A DNA stretch of 64,000 bases from Paramyrothecium sp. XJ0827. Its lineage: Eukaryota > Ascomycota > Sordariomycetes > Hypocreales > Stachybotryaceae. The position numbers and the translations under genes are program-made. The stretch is taken from positions 1,550,001 through 1,614,000 of the forward strand of contig JAJFPB010000003.1 of NCBI GenBank assembly GCA_020881915.1, in the 5' to 3' direction. Each line of letters starts with the position of its first letter. Position 1 is the stretch's first letter. Below, piece after piece: positions 11,595 through 21,352 of this stretch. The notes below the pieces were generated by a model. That model did not search any database and was not told the origin of the DNA. It worked only from the letters and a program-made list of their open reading frames with translations.

Positions 11595-12632
11595 ATGAAT
11601 TTTTTTTCGTTTCCTCCATTAACCTCTACACCGGGGCGCGCTCAAGAAGACGCAGACTCTTCAGACTCGGATGCCACGAGTAGCAGCTCCCAGATGATCC
11701 AACCATTCGGGGTTGTCTCAAGTCTTCCTACCACGGCCACTAAGTTGGACGATGAGCCGATGGAGATGGACGATTTGCCTGAATACAGACGTTCTCGATG
11801 GCCAGAAGGTCTACCATGTAGCGATGATGGCCACAGCATTTGTTATGTGCATAGGTTCGTGCTCGGGTTTCCCTCTGGTAGTCTCCCGCAGTCTCCGAGA
11901 CCCGATCCGACCCTGAGCCAAACGCCATCGGGCTCCTTGCTAGAGCCAATTCATATCTCGATGCCATACAGACTCGCGTTCCGCCACGTGTCGGCCGCTC
12001 GACAAGAAGTATACGACGAAAACTTTGGCGAGGTCGAAAGGGTCATCAACAGCTTGACGTGCGGTGGTAGATCTCGTTTCAGCGCGACAGGTCCAGAGTA
12101 TAAGTGGTGGTCCGAGGTATGGTTCAGTGAAGGGTCCTTTCTGCAGAAACAGGAGATCGAGTACACTCTCGACAAGACAGACTCGCGGCATGAAATGATG
12201 ATGTCGGCTTGCCCTCACCTAAGTATTCACATTTCAAAGCCGCAGTCTGGGCCTCGGGATACTTTCACTCATGTGCAGCTATACATGACTCGCGGACCTC
12301 AGGCCTGTCACAATGGCACGCTTCCTAACCAGTGGTCCTGGGTTGGCAACCTTGGCAGCCATACGGAAAGAACGGCGTGCAACAGTTGCTGGACAGAGGC
12401 GGAAATTCGGCTGAATGTGAGCCAGGAGCAGCTTCACGTGGAATACTTCTACTACAAAGATATAGGCGCGGGCCTTGATTGGAATGATCCCCGGTGGCTA
12501 CAAGCCCTGCCCGGCTCCGTTGCGTCTGGCTTGCGGCCATCTGGATTTGGGAACAGTGATCTCGGCTCGCGTTTCGAGAACTTGACCAGATCGATTGAGC
12601 AGTCACCACCTCCCGCATACAGGGGGCTGTGA
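11595..12632 (+). CDS. Conserved-looking hypothetical protein, 345 aa
   Basis: Single open frame from ATG 11595 to TGA. The first 90 residues are low complexity (Ser/Asp/Glu runs, likely disordered). The rest looks folded, with many Trp, Tyr and His residues, and contains the paired cysteines TACNSCW near residue 265 plus CSDDGHSICYVHR near residue 82. A blocky C-terminal region (VEYFYYKDIGAGLDWNDPRW) resembles uncharacterised proteins frequent in Sordariomycete genomes. I cannot name a domain. There is no signal peptide or membrane helix, so the protein is probably cytosolic or nuclear. A TA-containing oligo-T tract follows the start codon. No intron is needed to keep the frame open. The neighbouring rightward gene is a Zn2Cys6 regulator about 730 bp downstream. 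Confidence 0.7.
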   Translation: MNFFSFPPLTSTPGRAQEDADSSDSDATSSSSQMIQPFGVVSSLPTTATKLDDEPMEMDDLPEYRRSRWPEGLPCSDDGHSICYVHRFVLGFPSGSLPQSPRPDPTLSQTPSGSLLEPIHISMPYRLAFRHVSAARQEVYDENFGEVERVINSLTCGGRSRFSATGPEYKWWSEVWFSEGSFLQKQEIEYTLDKTDSRHEMMMSACPHLSIHISKPQSGPRDTFTHVQLYMTRGPQACHNGTLPNQWSWVGNLGSHTERTACNSCWTEAEIRLNVSQEQLHVEYFYYKDIGAGLDWNDPRWLQALPGSVASGLRPSGFGNSDLGSRFENLTRSIEQSPPPAYRGL

Positions 12633-13359
12633 TAACCTTGAACGCGTGGGCTCGGTGAATGGCGTTTGGGTCTTTTTATTCCGTGAATGGTGTTAGGATA
12701 TTTTTACTGAACGAGCGGTGACAGGGTCTATTTACATTTTGCGCACGGTATTGGATTGTTTTTTTCTCACTTTTTCATCTCAATTGACTTTCAGATTGGT
12801 AAATCTGTTTCCATTATTTTGTGCGAAAGCAGGTGAACTTAGGACCCCAATAAAAGCTTCTGTGTCCCGCAGCCCTGCACCGGTACGTCAAGTTAATGTG
12901 CCGAGCGTTTGATTCCGGAAGGGGGACGCAACGGCCTGTTGAATATTCTTTCCATCCCAGAATGGGCAAAAGCAAAACTTGGTGCAGTTTTCGGCCTCCG
13001 TCGACGTGTACTTGGGTGTGGTAGGTGATGGGACGGCTCCGCCAGGAGCCTCTAAAAATCTCGACGACCTTCTCTCAATGGCTCGACGCCTTTGCTGGAG
13101 CGGAAATACGTTGGTTCCGAAACATGACAAGGATCCTGAGCCTTCGAGACGCCCTCTAGACTAGCAGATTGAGTCAGGGCTGAGTCTGGATCATTATTAA
13201 TTCGTTGGCTACTTGGCATGTGTCGGCATTGCACAAATCCCTGAATGCTGGCACACCCAACAAAACACCGGAATAACAAGACCTGTCTGGCCCGTTGAGC
13301 AGGCTCCGAGACACAATGCCGGCGCGCTCCGTTCGTGGTGGACTCATAGGTGACCCGCC
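12633..13359. other. Intergenic region, 3' end and promoter
   Basis: About 730 bp between two rightward genes. It starts with the 3' flank of the 345-aa gene, including an AATAAAAG stretch near 12848 that could serve as a poly(A) signal, and ends with the promoter of the next regulator. No other gene is seen. Confidence 0.5.
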
Positions 13360-15165
13360 ATGCAACGCCCTATAACCTCAAAATCCAGTTGCTGGACATG
13401 CAAGGGTGAGTGAGTCGAAACATGGGTAGGCGGCGGTCGTTACAAGTCAGCCTTGTCGAAATGACAACTTTCCAATGCCTACCAGCGCCATTCTATCAGT
13501 CGACGTTGTCAAGGTGTTGGCAAATTACTACATACATTTATGCTGACATCCTTCGACAGCGCGCCGCGTTGGCTGCGATAAATCAATCCCGCGATGTCGT
13601 AACTGCATGCGCGCTGGTCGGGAGTGCCTGGGGTACGGCGTCCGGCTCAAATGGCCTGACACCCGCGACGGCCGGCGGAGAGCTGATGAGACACAGGTGC
13701 ACGTGTTGTCATCGAGCAATCCGTTAGAATCGTCCAAGGAATATGGCCTTCACTTCCTCAACACCACGGAAAGGGATGTCGGCTTTGCGAACCAGGATGG
13801 CATTTCGCAAGCCGTAAAAGACATTGCCAGTTCGCTGGCATCTCCAACTCACCCAAGCCGCGCGCTCACCTGCCATCCCGAACTCCACCAAGGAGACGGC
13901 ATGTTCCTGTCTTACTGTAAGGCTGCCGTTTGTCTGGCTTCTGCGGATTCAGTGGCTAACAAGTACCCAGATGAAGGTGTTATCAGCCCTATGGTATCGA
14001 CCCTACATATTCAAAACGGGTTCCAGTTGGAGCTGTTACCCATGATCTTTGGAAGGCGTGATGAATCCGCGACGTCGCTTTGCAATGCCATGATGGCCGT
14101 GTCTGCCGTCCACCACCAAGACGCCCAGGCTGCTTTACCATACAAATTGAAGGCCATTCGCAGTCTGTCGGAATCACTTTTGGTGACAGATGGCCGGACC
14201 CCTGAGACGACGGTAGTGCAGGCCGCTGCCGCCATGATGCTCTGTGTTTACAGTGTATGTCTAATACACACCTCAAACAGCCGTGCCTCGCTAACCAAAG
14301 ACAGGTCTTTGATGATAGGGATGGAAATTGGCACACCCATCTGGACGGTGCCAAATGGCTAATCAATGTGCTTTGTCGGTCCAAAGCGGTCCAGTCAGAA
14401 TTCTTAATGACGTGGTTCATGTATCACGAGGTGATGGGCTGCTTCACGCAACCGTCCCGTCAGCTGCCTCCCTCGCTCTCTCCACGGGTCGCACTCAGGC
14501 AGCTAGACTTCGATTTCACTCGAGTAAGAATCACGTTACCTCAAGTAGACTACCACCGTAACTAATTGTATCGGCAGATTGTAGGATCGGTTGGCTGTTC
14601 TGTGGAACTCTTCGAAATCATTGGTCATACCAACAACCTTCGGACGTTGAGCATCAAGCATGCGGAGCAAGCAAAGAAATTAGCCTCTCACGGCCGTTTA
14701 GAGCTTGGGCCACGATTAGAAAACCTGGAACAGAAGCTCGACCCCGCCGAGGAAGAATCGATAACTCCGACTCGGAAAGTCGAGGTTTTGGCGACAGCAG
14801 AATTGTATCGTCTGGCGGCGCAGATGTATCTCTACCGCGTCTGTCCCAGCCACGAGGACGACGAGCTCATGGCCGTTCTGCTGGAGCAGGCCTTTATCAC
14901 AATGGATCAACTACCGGTTGTGACAAGCCCTTGGCCCGCGTTCATTATAGCATGCGAGTCCAAAGCAGATGAGCATCGCATTCGCATGTTGCGCGTCCTG
15001 GACACCATGTCGCAGGCACGCAAGATTGGCAACCTCAACACGATGCGGACGGCCATCGAGAGCTATTGGAAGCAGTACGACCTTCAGGCAGATGCCGTGG
15101 TCGAAAAGACCGCCAGTTGGTGGATGATGTTTGATGACGATAAGCCAGTTCCGTGGTTTGTGTGA
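13360..15165 (+). CDS. Zn2Cys6 fungal transcription factor
   Basis: Four exons (13360-13405, 13560-14254, 14305-14523, 14578-15165) give 515 aa. The first exon codes for only 15 residues plus one base and carries the first half of the zinc cluster. After the 154-nt intron the cluster is completed: Cys11-x2-Cys14-x6-Cys21-x6-Cys28-x2-Cys31-x6-Cys38. The second and third introns (50 and 54 nt) are GT-AG and keep the frame. The body matches the fungal-specific regulator family of short type (about 500 aa), with the helical blocks LCNAMMAVSAVHH, HTHLDGAKWLIN and LYRVCPSHEDDE. It should bind CGG-containing sites as a dimer in the nucleus. It lies tail to tail with the paraoxonase-like gene. The regulated pathway is unknown. 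Confidence 0.9.
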
Positions 15166-15556
15166 GGGAAAATCTCCTCGAAGCCGGCTTTGTCAGGTAC
15201 GTAGCCGAGCCGTCCGAGTCACGAGCCGGAAAGCTGGAAGAGCTACAAGACATGTCACAAAGTTTTCAGATGGCAGCCAAAAAGAGCATTTGAATAATGA
15301 ATTGGGACTTGATGTTTGTAATACCATTGCTAGAGAAAACGAGCTCGGCTCGCCTCGTAAGCTCGAGTCAACTAGTCATACATAAATATACAAAGCCATG
15401 CTAGTTTTGCATCATTTGCCGTGTCTGGCGATTCCCATCGTCCGACACTGGTTCTACAATCTGTGGCGAGTCACGACTACATAGATCCAATACGAGGCAA
15501 CATCCTTAATCAGGAGTAGACACGTTGCATCAAGATAAGAATGTCCCCACCGTCAC
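15166..15556. other. Convergent 3' intergenic region
   Basis: About 390 bp separating the 3' ends of two convergent genes. AATAAA-like AT-rich stretches (for example ATAAATAT near 15382) fit 3' processing signals. No gene is seen. Confidence 0.5.
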
Positions 15557-16933
15557 CTAAGAGCGCTTCTGGCAGACGGTGATGAACTGAGATGCAACTC
15601 CAGAGATGAACAGGCGTTTGGTCTCGGCGTCGTGCACCGCAACTGTAGCCGTAGGCAGGAACTTGCTGTCCCTGTCCTCAATCAGCGTGGTGATGTTGAA
15701 GGAGGGCCTAGCGGGATGTCCGTCTCTGTCAAGTTTGTCCTGGCGAACGATCTGGATGACAGAGGCGGGGGCGAGGGGCCCGTAAGGGTTCTGGATGGAT
15801 GCCAGTGACTGGTGGCCCCAAGGGAGCGTGACGGCGATGATGTGACCCTCCGAGTCGACGGAGAGATTGTCAAGGGGCACCGCGGGGAACGCAGAGTTGA
15901 CGTCGAAGAACTTCTTCCCGTTGTACCGGTAAGCGTAGATGCTGCCGCCCAGCGTGGTGGCGACGTAGTACAGCCCGTCGGAGCCCCTGGCGATGCCGTT
16001 GGGGAAGTTGAAGCTGCCCTGCGCGACGATGTTGCAGAGTCCGGTGTCCGAGCGGCAGTGCGCGACGCTGCCGCTGCCGCGAATCGCCTCGAGGTCGCGG
16101 CGCAGGCCGGCCTTGCGGTGGTGGCTGTTGGTGACGAAGAAGTCCAGGCCGTCGTGGCTGACGGCGATGCTGTTGGGGGTGATGATGGAGTCGCTGGAGA
16201 TGGTCTTGACGTGCTCGAGCTTGTTGGAGACGTGGGACAGGTCAAAGATCTCAATGGTGGAGTTTGCGCCTACGGATGAGGCGTCCTCAAGCACCTCGCC
16301 GGTGGTGGGATCGCGTGGCGGGCGGTGGTTGACCAGCCAGAAGCGCAGGTGGCCATCAGAGTTGCGGGCTTCCATGCCCAGGAGGTCCAAGCCGTCTTGG
16401 AAGCTGTCGCTGACCTCGAGCTGGCGGACGCCGAACAGGCCGTCGGAGCCGGGCTGGTCGATGTCGAGGACGGTGATGTGGTCCGTGCCGGTCCTGGCGG
16501 AGTGGTTGAACATGTTCGCGCCGGGGTTCCAGCCGGAGCGGGTCTCGACGCTGGAGCAGGAGGCGTAGAGCTTGCGGCCGGCGTGGTCGATCCAGAGGTC
16601 CTCGCAGGCCTCGAGCAGCGGGTGCGCGAGGCGCTGGCAGTCGTAGGGGAAGTCCTCGATGGGCTGGACGGTGCGGTTGAGGCCCCAGAAGACGGCCAGC
16701 AGGTCGTAGAAGAACATCCTGTAGATGATGGCGATGACGACGGCGGTGGCCGAGCCGACCGCCAGCCGGTCGACGAAGACGGCCTCCTTCTGGAGCCGCT
16801 CCTTGGACGCCCGTGGCCTTCTCTTGGGAGCCGGCGCAGCGGGCGGCGGCGCGTACATGGGCGCATACTGGGCCGGCGAGTTGTCTGCCTTTGGCGGCAC
16901 CGCCACGTTTCTCTTTCTTGCGGTCGTCTCCAT
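15557..16933 (-). CDS. Membrane-anchored paraoxonase/arylesterase-like protein
   Basis: Single exon, 458 aa, starting at ATG 16933 (the frame extends upstream only through non-ATG codons). Residues 1-55 are basic and proline-rich. Residues about 57-85 form one hydrophobic span, so the protein is a likely type II membrane protein with a lumenal or extracellular catalytic domain. The rest is a six-bladed beta-propeller of the serum paraoxonase family. The calcium ligands known from that family can be placed: Glu111-Asp112 (CEDLWI), Asn254 (TPNSI), Asn312 (FPNGI) and Asp355-Asn356 (LDNLS), with spacing very close to that in PON1. Members hydrolyse lactones and aryl esters, so a lactonase or detoxifying role is likely but unproven. 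N-glycosylation sites (NRT, NHS, NST) fit a secretory location. The region is very GC-rich. Confidence 0.88.
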   Translation of the reverse strand: METTARKRNVAVPPKADNSPAQYAPMYAPPPAAPAPKRRPRASKERLQKEAVFVDRLAVGSATAVVIAIIYRMFFYDLLAVFWGLNRTVQPIEDFPYDCQRLAHPLLEACEDLWIDHAGRKLYASCSSVETRSGWNPGANMFNHSARTGTDHITVLDIDQPGSDGLFGVRQLEVSDSFQDGLDLLGMEARNSDGHLRFWLVNHRPPRDPTTGEVLEDASSVGANSTIEIFDLSHVSNKLEHVKTISSDSIITPNSIAVSHDGLDFFVTNSHHRKAGLRRDLEAIRGSGSVAHCRSDTGLCNIVAQGSFNFPNGIARGSDGLYYVATTLGGSIYAYRYNGKKFFDVNSAFPAVPLDNLSVDSEGHIIAVTLPWGHQSLASIQNPYGPLAPASVIQIVRQDKLDRDGHPARPSFNITTLIEDRDSKFLPTATVAVHDAETKRLFISGVASQFITVCQKRS

Positions 16934-17844
16934 GATGAGATGCGCCGGGAGGCGGTTCAGTCGCGGTGAGCTCACACGAGTCGCGCGGGGTCAATCCAAT
17001 CCGTGCTCGCGCTGCGCTACGCTGCGCCTTGAGAACAGGGTGAGACGGAAGGCGAAGGCCTTTGGGTGGTTTTTGAGCGGCGGCCGGGTTGGTGGATGAG
17101 ATTGCGATGAAGGACGAAATGACACGCGACAGATTAAAAACCCCAAGAGAAAGGAAGGATTGATAATGGTCGGCAAGGGTGATGAGGGGCCCCTTACCGA
17201 ATGACGACCCATTGGCGGCCTAGAACCGTGTTCGCCTGCGCCAAGCAGCTTGTGGACGGATTCAGTTAGTCTCACCGAGGGGTCGCAGATAACGGTCCCT
17301 CTTGTTACTAGTACCCGTAACGTACTCGTGGCAGCTCAGGGGTCCTTCAGGAGCTGTAATAAAAGTAGGAACCACATACGTTTTATTTCGTAGCTCTGCT
17401 GTCCTTCTGCATCTTCAGAGGTCAGACCTCCATGATGGCTGAAAAGGACTGAGGCTTGCATGAAGCCGACTGACGTGGGAATCAGTTATTGGGTGCTGCA
17501 ATGTTCAGCCTCTCGGGATGGCCAATCGCGACAACTCCAGTTCGTGCGGCTCGGCCCCAGCCTACCATGACATGAAAAAGGGCTGCCCATTGCATCAAGA
17601 TGTGTCTAAGCCTCTTCATAAGACGCTGGTCAATTGGCGCTCTCTCAGACCTGACATCGTCTTTCCATATGGCCATCTTTTTTTGCCTGAGCATTTTGAA
17701 CACATCGCTATCGGCTACTGTTAAGCATAATCCACTGTCGCTTCTGCTTGGAGTGGCCCCTCGATAGCCTGCTTATCGCCGTATCCACCCGTGCATCGCT
17801 GCTCAAATGACCTGCGAGAGAACATTCGCATCCTCGTAGCAACT
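16934..17844. other. Divergent promoter region
   Basis: About 900 bp between the leftward paraoxonase-like gene and the rightward HET gene. It is expected to hold both promoters. There is a CT-rich stretch on the minus strand near 17040-17150, typical of fungal core promoters. No further gene is supported. Confidence 0.5.
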
Positions 17845-19962
17845 ATGCGACTCATAAATGTACAGTATCTTAGAGTGGAGGAGTTCATGGATAACAAGAT
17901 TCCCAAGTACGCCATACTTTCTCACCGCTGGCGAGAAGGAGAGGTTACTTTCCAGGAGATTCATACGCAGGCGGCCCTGGGTAAGCCTGGGTATAACAAA
18001 ATCATGAAAGCCGCCAGCCAAGCCCAGGAAGACGGGCTTGAGTATCTGTGGGTGGATACGTGCTGCATCGATAAGTCAAGCAGCTCTGAGCTGTCAGAAG
18101 CCATCAACTCCATGATGAGCTGGTATGAGAAGTCGGAAGTTTGCTACGCCTATCTTGACGACATCTCCAGTGTCAATGAAGAAGATCCGAAGATTTCAAT
18201 GGGCAAGAGCCTGTGGTTTACCCGGGGATGGACTCTACAGGAGCTTTTAGCTCCTTCAAACGTCATTTTCTACTCTCCCGACTGGACTAAGATTGGGACG
18301 CGTGATATCTGGGCCGACCCGTTGAGTCTAATCACTGGCATCGAGAAGCGCTTTCTATATGCCACTCAACCTCCTCCTAGCGATGTCGATTCCACTAACA
18401 GTCTCGATTCCTCCCACAACAGCAGCAGTCAAGAAGTCCTTCAACTCAGTCCAAGGGCTAGACTTCGAGAAGCAAGCGTGGCTCAGAGGATGAGCTGGGC
18501 GTCTAGACGAGAAACAACTCGCGTGGAAGACAAGGCCTATTGCCTCATGGGCATCTTCGACGTGAACATGCCTCTGCTCTACGGCGAAGGTGACAAGGCG
18601 TTTTTTCGGCTTCAGCAGGAGATCATGAAGTCGTCGGATGATCAGTCACTGCTAGCATGGAGCTTCGAGGAGTTTGGGGCGCACATGATTCAAAGAGGTC
18701 CTGAATGTCGTGACTGGTTCGATAACTTGGCCCGAGCCACCAGCTACGCGGGGATGCTGGCAGTGTCTCCTTCGTTGTTCGCCAACTGCCAGGATATTGT
18801 ACGATTCAACAACACGAGGTTCACGCCTCCTTTCTCCCTCACCAACAAAGGACTGCACATCGAGTTCCAGCTGGGGGAATCAAGAGACTATCCCTATGCC
18901 GTTCTGCAGTGCCACAACAAGTACGACCCCGCTCATATCATCGCTGTACCTCTGAAGAGGACTCGAGAAGCAACTTTTATGCGCCCTAATTTGCCTCTTG
19001 TCACGTATCAGTCATCGTTGGAGTGGCAGCGAAGCGTTCTCTACGCGGTGCCTCATGGGGACATTCGTCTGCATTCCAAGGTAGCGCGGACATACTCAGT
19101 AGCTTTTGGCGAATTTCCGGATCACCTTTCGCGTGAGAAGGTGTGGAGCTCGACGGGCAACTTGATGCGACATCCAAAAATCATCGAGGGTGATGCCGAG
19201 GATGATGATGAAGCGAAAGCTGCGATTCTGCTAGACACTGGATTCTTCAACGGCACCAAACTCGTGCTCCTTCTTGCCGTGGGGAAGGCAAACGGCGGCT
19301 GGCGCCCCGCGAGCTACATCCTTGCGCCATTCAGGGAGGTCGACGATTGGGATCGTCTTGTGCAGACGCCACGGGGTCGGAGGTACCACCTGGAAGACTG
19401 GTGGGTCGGGTTTCACAGCGTCATGAAGCCGGTCACCAACGCCGTCTACACCAATCGCGGGAAGTACTCGCTCAGAATCTCTCGAGAAGAGAGGTTTGAA
19501 GAGACGTGCTTCATCGTTAACGTCAAGTTCGAACCGGCAGCATGGAAAGTCAGGAGCATCAAACCTGCGCTCCAAAGTGCCATTCAAGGCGCGTCCCGCA
19601 ACTACTTGAGAGGATGTTCCCGACTCGAACGCACGTTTTGGATAGTTGCCCTCTGTCCCCGAATCCTCACCCTTACGATTGATTTTTTTGTGCATCGTGC
19701 TCTGAGCGTCATTCGGCGCGAAGGCCTGCATATACTCGACTACTGGACTCAGCCCTTGGTGTTTTTCCCGTTGATGACGCTCTATGCCATTCTCTGCACA
19801 TTAGTCCCTGCCAAGCTGGTTGCAAAAGTATGGATGATGCAACCGAAGCTGGAAAAGATGAAGCTGTTTTTTATTACAAAGATTGGGGCATTGTATCTTG
19901 TGTGCAAGTTATTAGGCTCTGATCTTGTTCTGAAGAGGATTAAATATTTGTTTGACAAGTAA
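17845..19962 (+). CDS. HET-domain protein with C-terminal hydrophobic segments
   Basis: Intronless gene, 705 aa, taken from ATG 17845 (MRLINVQYLR; the upstream frame has only a GTG). The HET domain spans about residues 20-165, with all the hallmark blocks: YAILSHRW, YLWVDTCCIDK, CYAYLDDIS and SLWFTRGWTLQELLAP. The following region, including EDKAYCLMGIFDVNMPLLYGE, continues as in HET-E/HET-D-type proteins. No NACHT/WD40 module follows. Instead the last 110 residues hold hydrophobic stretches (around LYAILCTLVPAKLVAKVW and FFITKIGALYLVCKLL) separated by basic residues, suggesting membrane association. HET proteins trigger cell death on non-self fusion in fungi, and HET domains are related to bacterial/animal TIR-like folds. 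The partner allele or sensor is unknown. Such genes are abundant and fast-evolving, consistent with the sparse accessory setting. Confidence 0.92.
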   Translation: MRLINVQYLRVEEFMDNKIPKYAILSHRWREGEVTFQEIHTQAALGKPGYNKIMKAASQAQEDGLEYLWVDTCCIDKSSSSELSEAINSMMSWYEKSEVCYAYLDDISSVNEEDPKISMGKSLWFTRGWTLQELLAPSNVIFYSPDWTKIGTRDIWADPLSLITGIEKRFLYATQPPPSDVDSTNSLDSSHNSSSQEVLQLSPRARLREASVAQRMSWASRRETTRVEDKAYCLMGIFDVNMPLLYGEGDKAFFRLQQEIMKSSDDQSLLAWSFEEFGAHMIQRGPECRDWFDNLARATSYAGMLAVSPSLFANCQDIVRFNNTRFTPPFSLTNKGLHIEFQLGESRDYPYAVLQCHNKYDPAHIIAVPLKRTREATFMRPNLPLVTYQSSLEWQRSVLYAVPHGDIRLHSKVARTYSVAFGEFPDHLSREKVWSSTGNLMRHPKIIEGDAEDDDEAKAAILLDTGFFNGTKLVLLLAVGKANGGWRPASYILAPFREVDDWDRLVQTPRGRRYHLEDWWVGFHSVMKPVTNAVYTNRGKYSLRISREERFEETCFIVNVKFEPAAWKVRSIKPALQSAIQGASRNYLRGCSRLERTFWIVALCPRILTLTIDFFVHRALSVIRREGLHILDYWTQPLVFFPLMTLYAILCTLVPAKLVAKVWMMQPKLEKMKLFFITKIGALYLVCKLLGSDLVLKRIKYLFDK

Positions 19963-20924
19963 AAGCCACTTGTTTACTTGTATGTCAAAGTGAGCTTTGA
20001 AATATACTTGAAAGTGTCTCAAGACGACGCCGGGGTGAACAAATCAGACAGGACTAGATGTATCATCTATAAGCAAGGTCTACAGCTCTGTGAATCACCA
20101 TGGTGCGTGCCGTAGAAGGGGTTCGGAGCACGTGAGAGAGCCAGCAGCATGTCATTCCGGCATGGGACGCTGTTGGCTGATCACCTCCGGAAGTAGTCGG
20201 CTGCATGCCGAGGCTCTTCAAGTCATTTGCCACGGCGTGGTGCAACCACTTGATGCAACGGCTTGACGTAATGGTTTGGAGCCGCCGGCGAATAACCATG
20301 CAACATGCTGAATTGATAGGTGACGAAGCAATAAGACGAGGGAAAAATACAGCCCTAAGGTACCTTGTGCTGTGGGAAGGGTTCTCTCTTCCGTGGGAAT
20401 AGCCGCTCACGTCGTAGGGCCCACACGGACCGGATTAATTCCTCCTGGCACGGAGGCCAGGCGTTGCGTTGCGGTGCGTTGCGTTGCTGGGCATCTCCAC
20501 CACGCGCAAGAAGAATTGTTGACAACCCCCGTGGACACCAGAGCTGGGCGCAGCGGCGCGCGTTGGTGCACCTTCGTCGTCCGCATTGGGAACTGAGACG
20601 GCCGAGGACTTCTACACCGGAGAAGAAAGAGAAGAGAGAGAAGAAGAAAAAAAAACGTAATGCTCACGCCCGGGCCCAGGGGGCATGGCACTGAATAGGC
20701 AAGACCGAGCTATAAATTGCTGCGCCTGGGCCGGTCTAAGCCCTCCTCATTTCAGCCCAGCTCCTTTGTACCCTGTCAGCCAGTCCAGTGGTGCTTATGG
20801 GTTCCTTTGTTGGCGGGGAAGGCCTCGGAGGCTCCATTTTGAAACCAGGGGCACGTCTCCAGTCTGTCAGGTCGGACGGTTAATCGAAGCAATACGGGAT
20901 TTGGCTTCGGGTATGGCCTGGCAA
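19963..20924. other. Intergenic region
   Basis: About 960 bp after the HET gene without a supported gene. It contains a purine-rich GA/A tract around 20620-20660 and, on the plus strand, TATAAAT near 20710. The frames at 20063-20410 and 20365-20694 are low-complexity and not called. Confidence 0.45.
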
Positions 20925-20951
20925 GCCTAGGTAGCCTAGGTAGCCTAGCTA
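20925..20951. repeat. Three copies of a 9-bp unit (GCCTAGGTA)
   Basis: Two exact copies and one copy with one change (GCCTAGCTA) in direct tandem. Each unit contains the palindrome CCTAGG. This is immediately left of a C9G9 palindrome. Confidence 0.85.
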
Positions 20952-20958
20952 GATGCCT

Positions 20959-20976
20959 CCCCCCCCCGGGGGGGGG
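20959..20976. repeat. Perfect C9G9 palindrome
   Basis: Nine C followed directly by nine G forms a perfect 18-bp palindrome. It could extrude a hairpin or be an assembly-sensitive homopolymer. It sits about 375 bp upstream of the next start codon. Confidence 0.85.
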
Positions 20977-21352
20977 CTGACATGGCATTCGTCCTTCCGC
21001 TTTCGCCCCCGACTATGACCCCAAACCCTCGAACAACACGCGCGCACTGCACCGTCGAGCGTCGAGGCTGCTAGTGATGCAGGGATTGCTTGGCTTACGA
21101 CCAGGGTTCAGCCCAAAAATGCGGAGGTGGACGCCTCCCAGACAGAGACCCAGACCCAGAACTAGACCCAGGACCCCGTGGAAATCGGACGACCAATCTT
21201 GAAGAAAACCAACCCGTCCCGCCTCTTTTGTCGCATCACCACTTTTGGCTCTTCTCTCACCGGTATCTCATTCGCCCCAATGCTCTGGAACCGGTAGTCC
21301 ACGCTGAGGTTTCCGCATCTCCACGCTGCCTCCGTCTTGACTCATACCCAGC
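20977..21352 (+). other. Leader and promoter of the tail-anchored unknown gene
   Basis: Roughly 375 bp, pyrimidine-rich near the end (CTCTTCTCTCACC, CATCTCCACGCTGCC), typical of a fungal 5' UTR ahead of the ATG at 21353. No separate gene is seen. Confidence 0.4.

Noticed and set aside
16325..16969. Rightward frame of 214 aa opposite the paraoxonase-like gene
   Set aside because: Mirror frame of a GC-rich gene with clear propeller motifs on the other strand.
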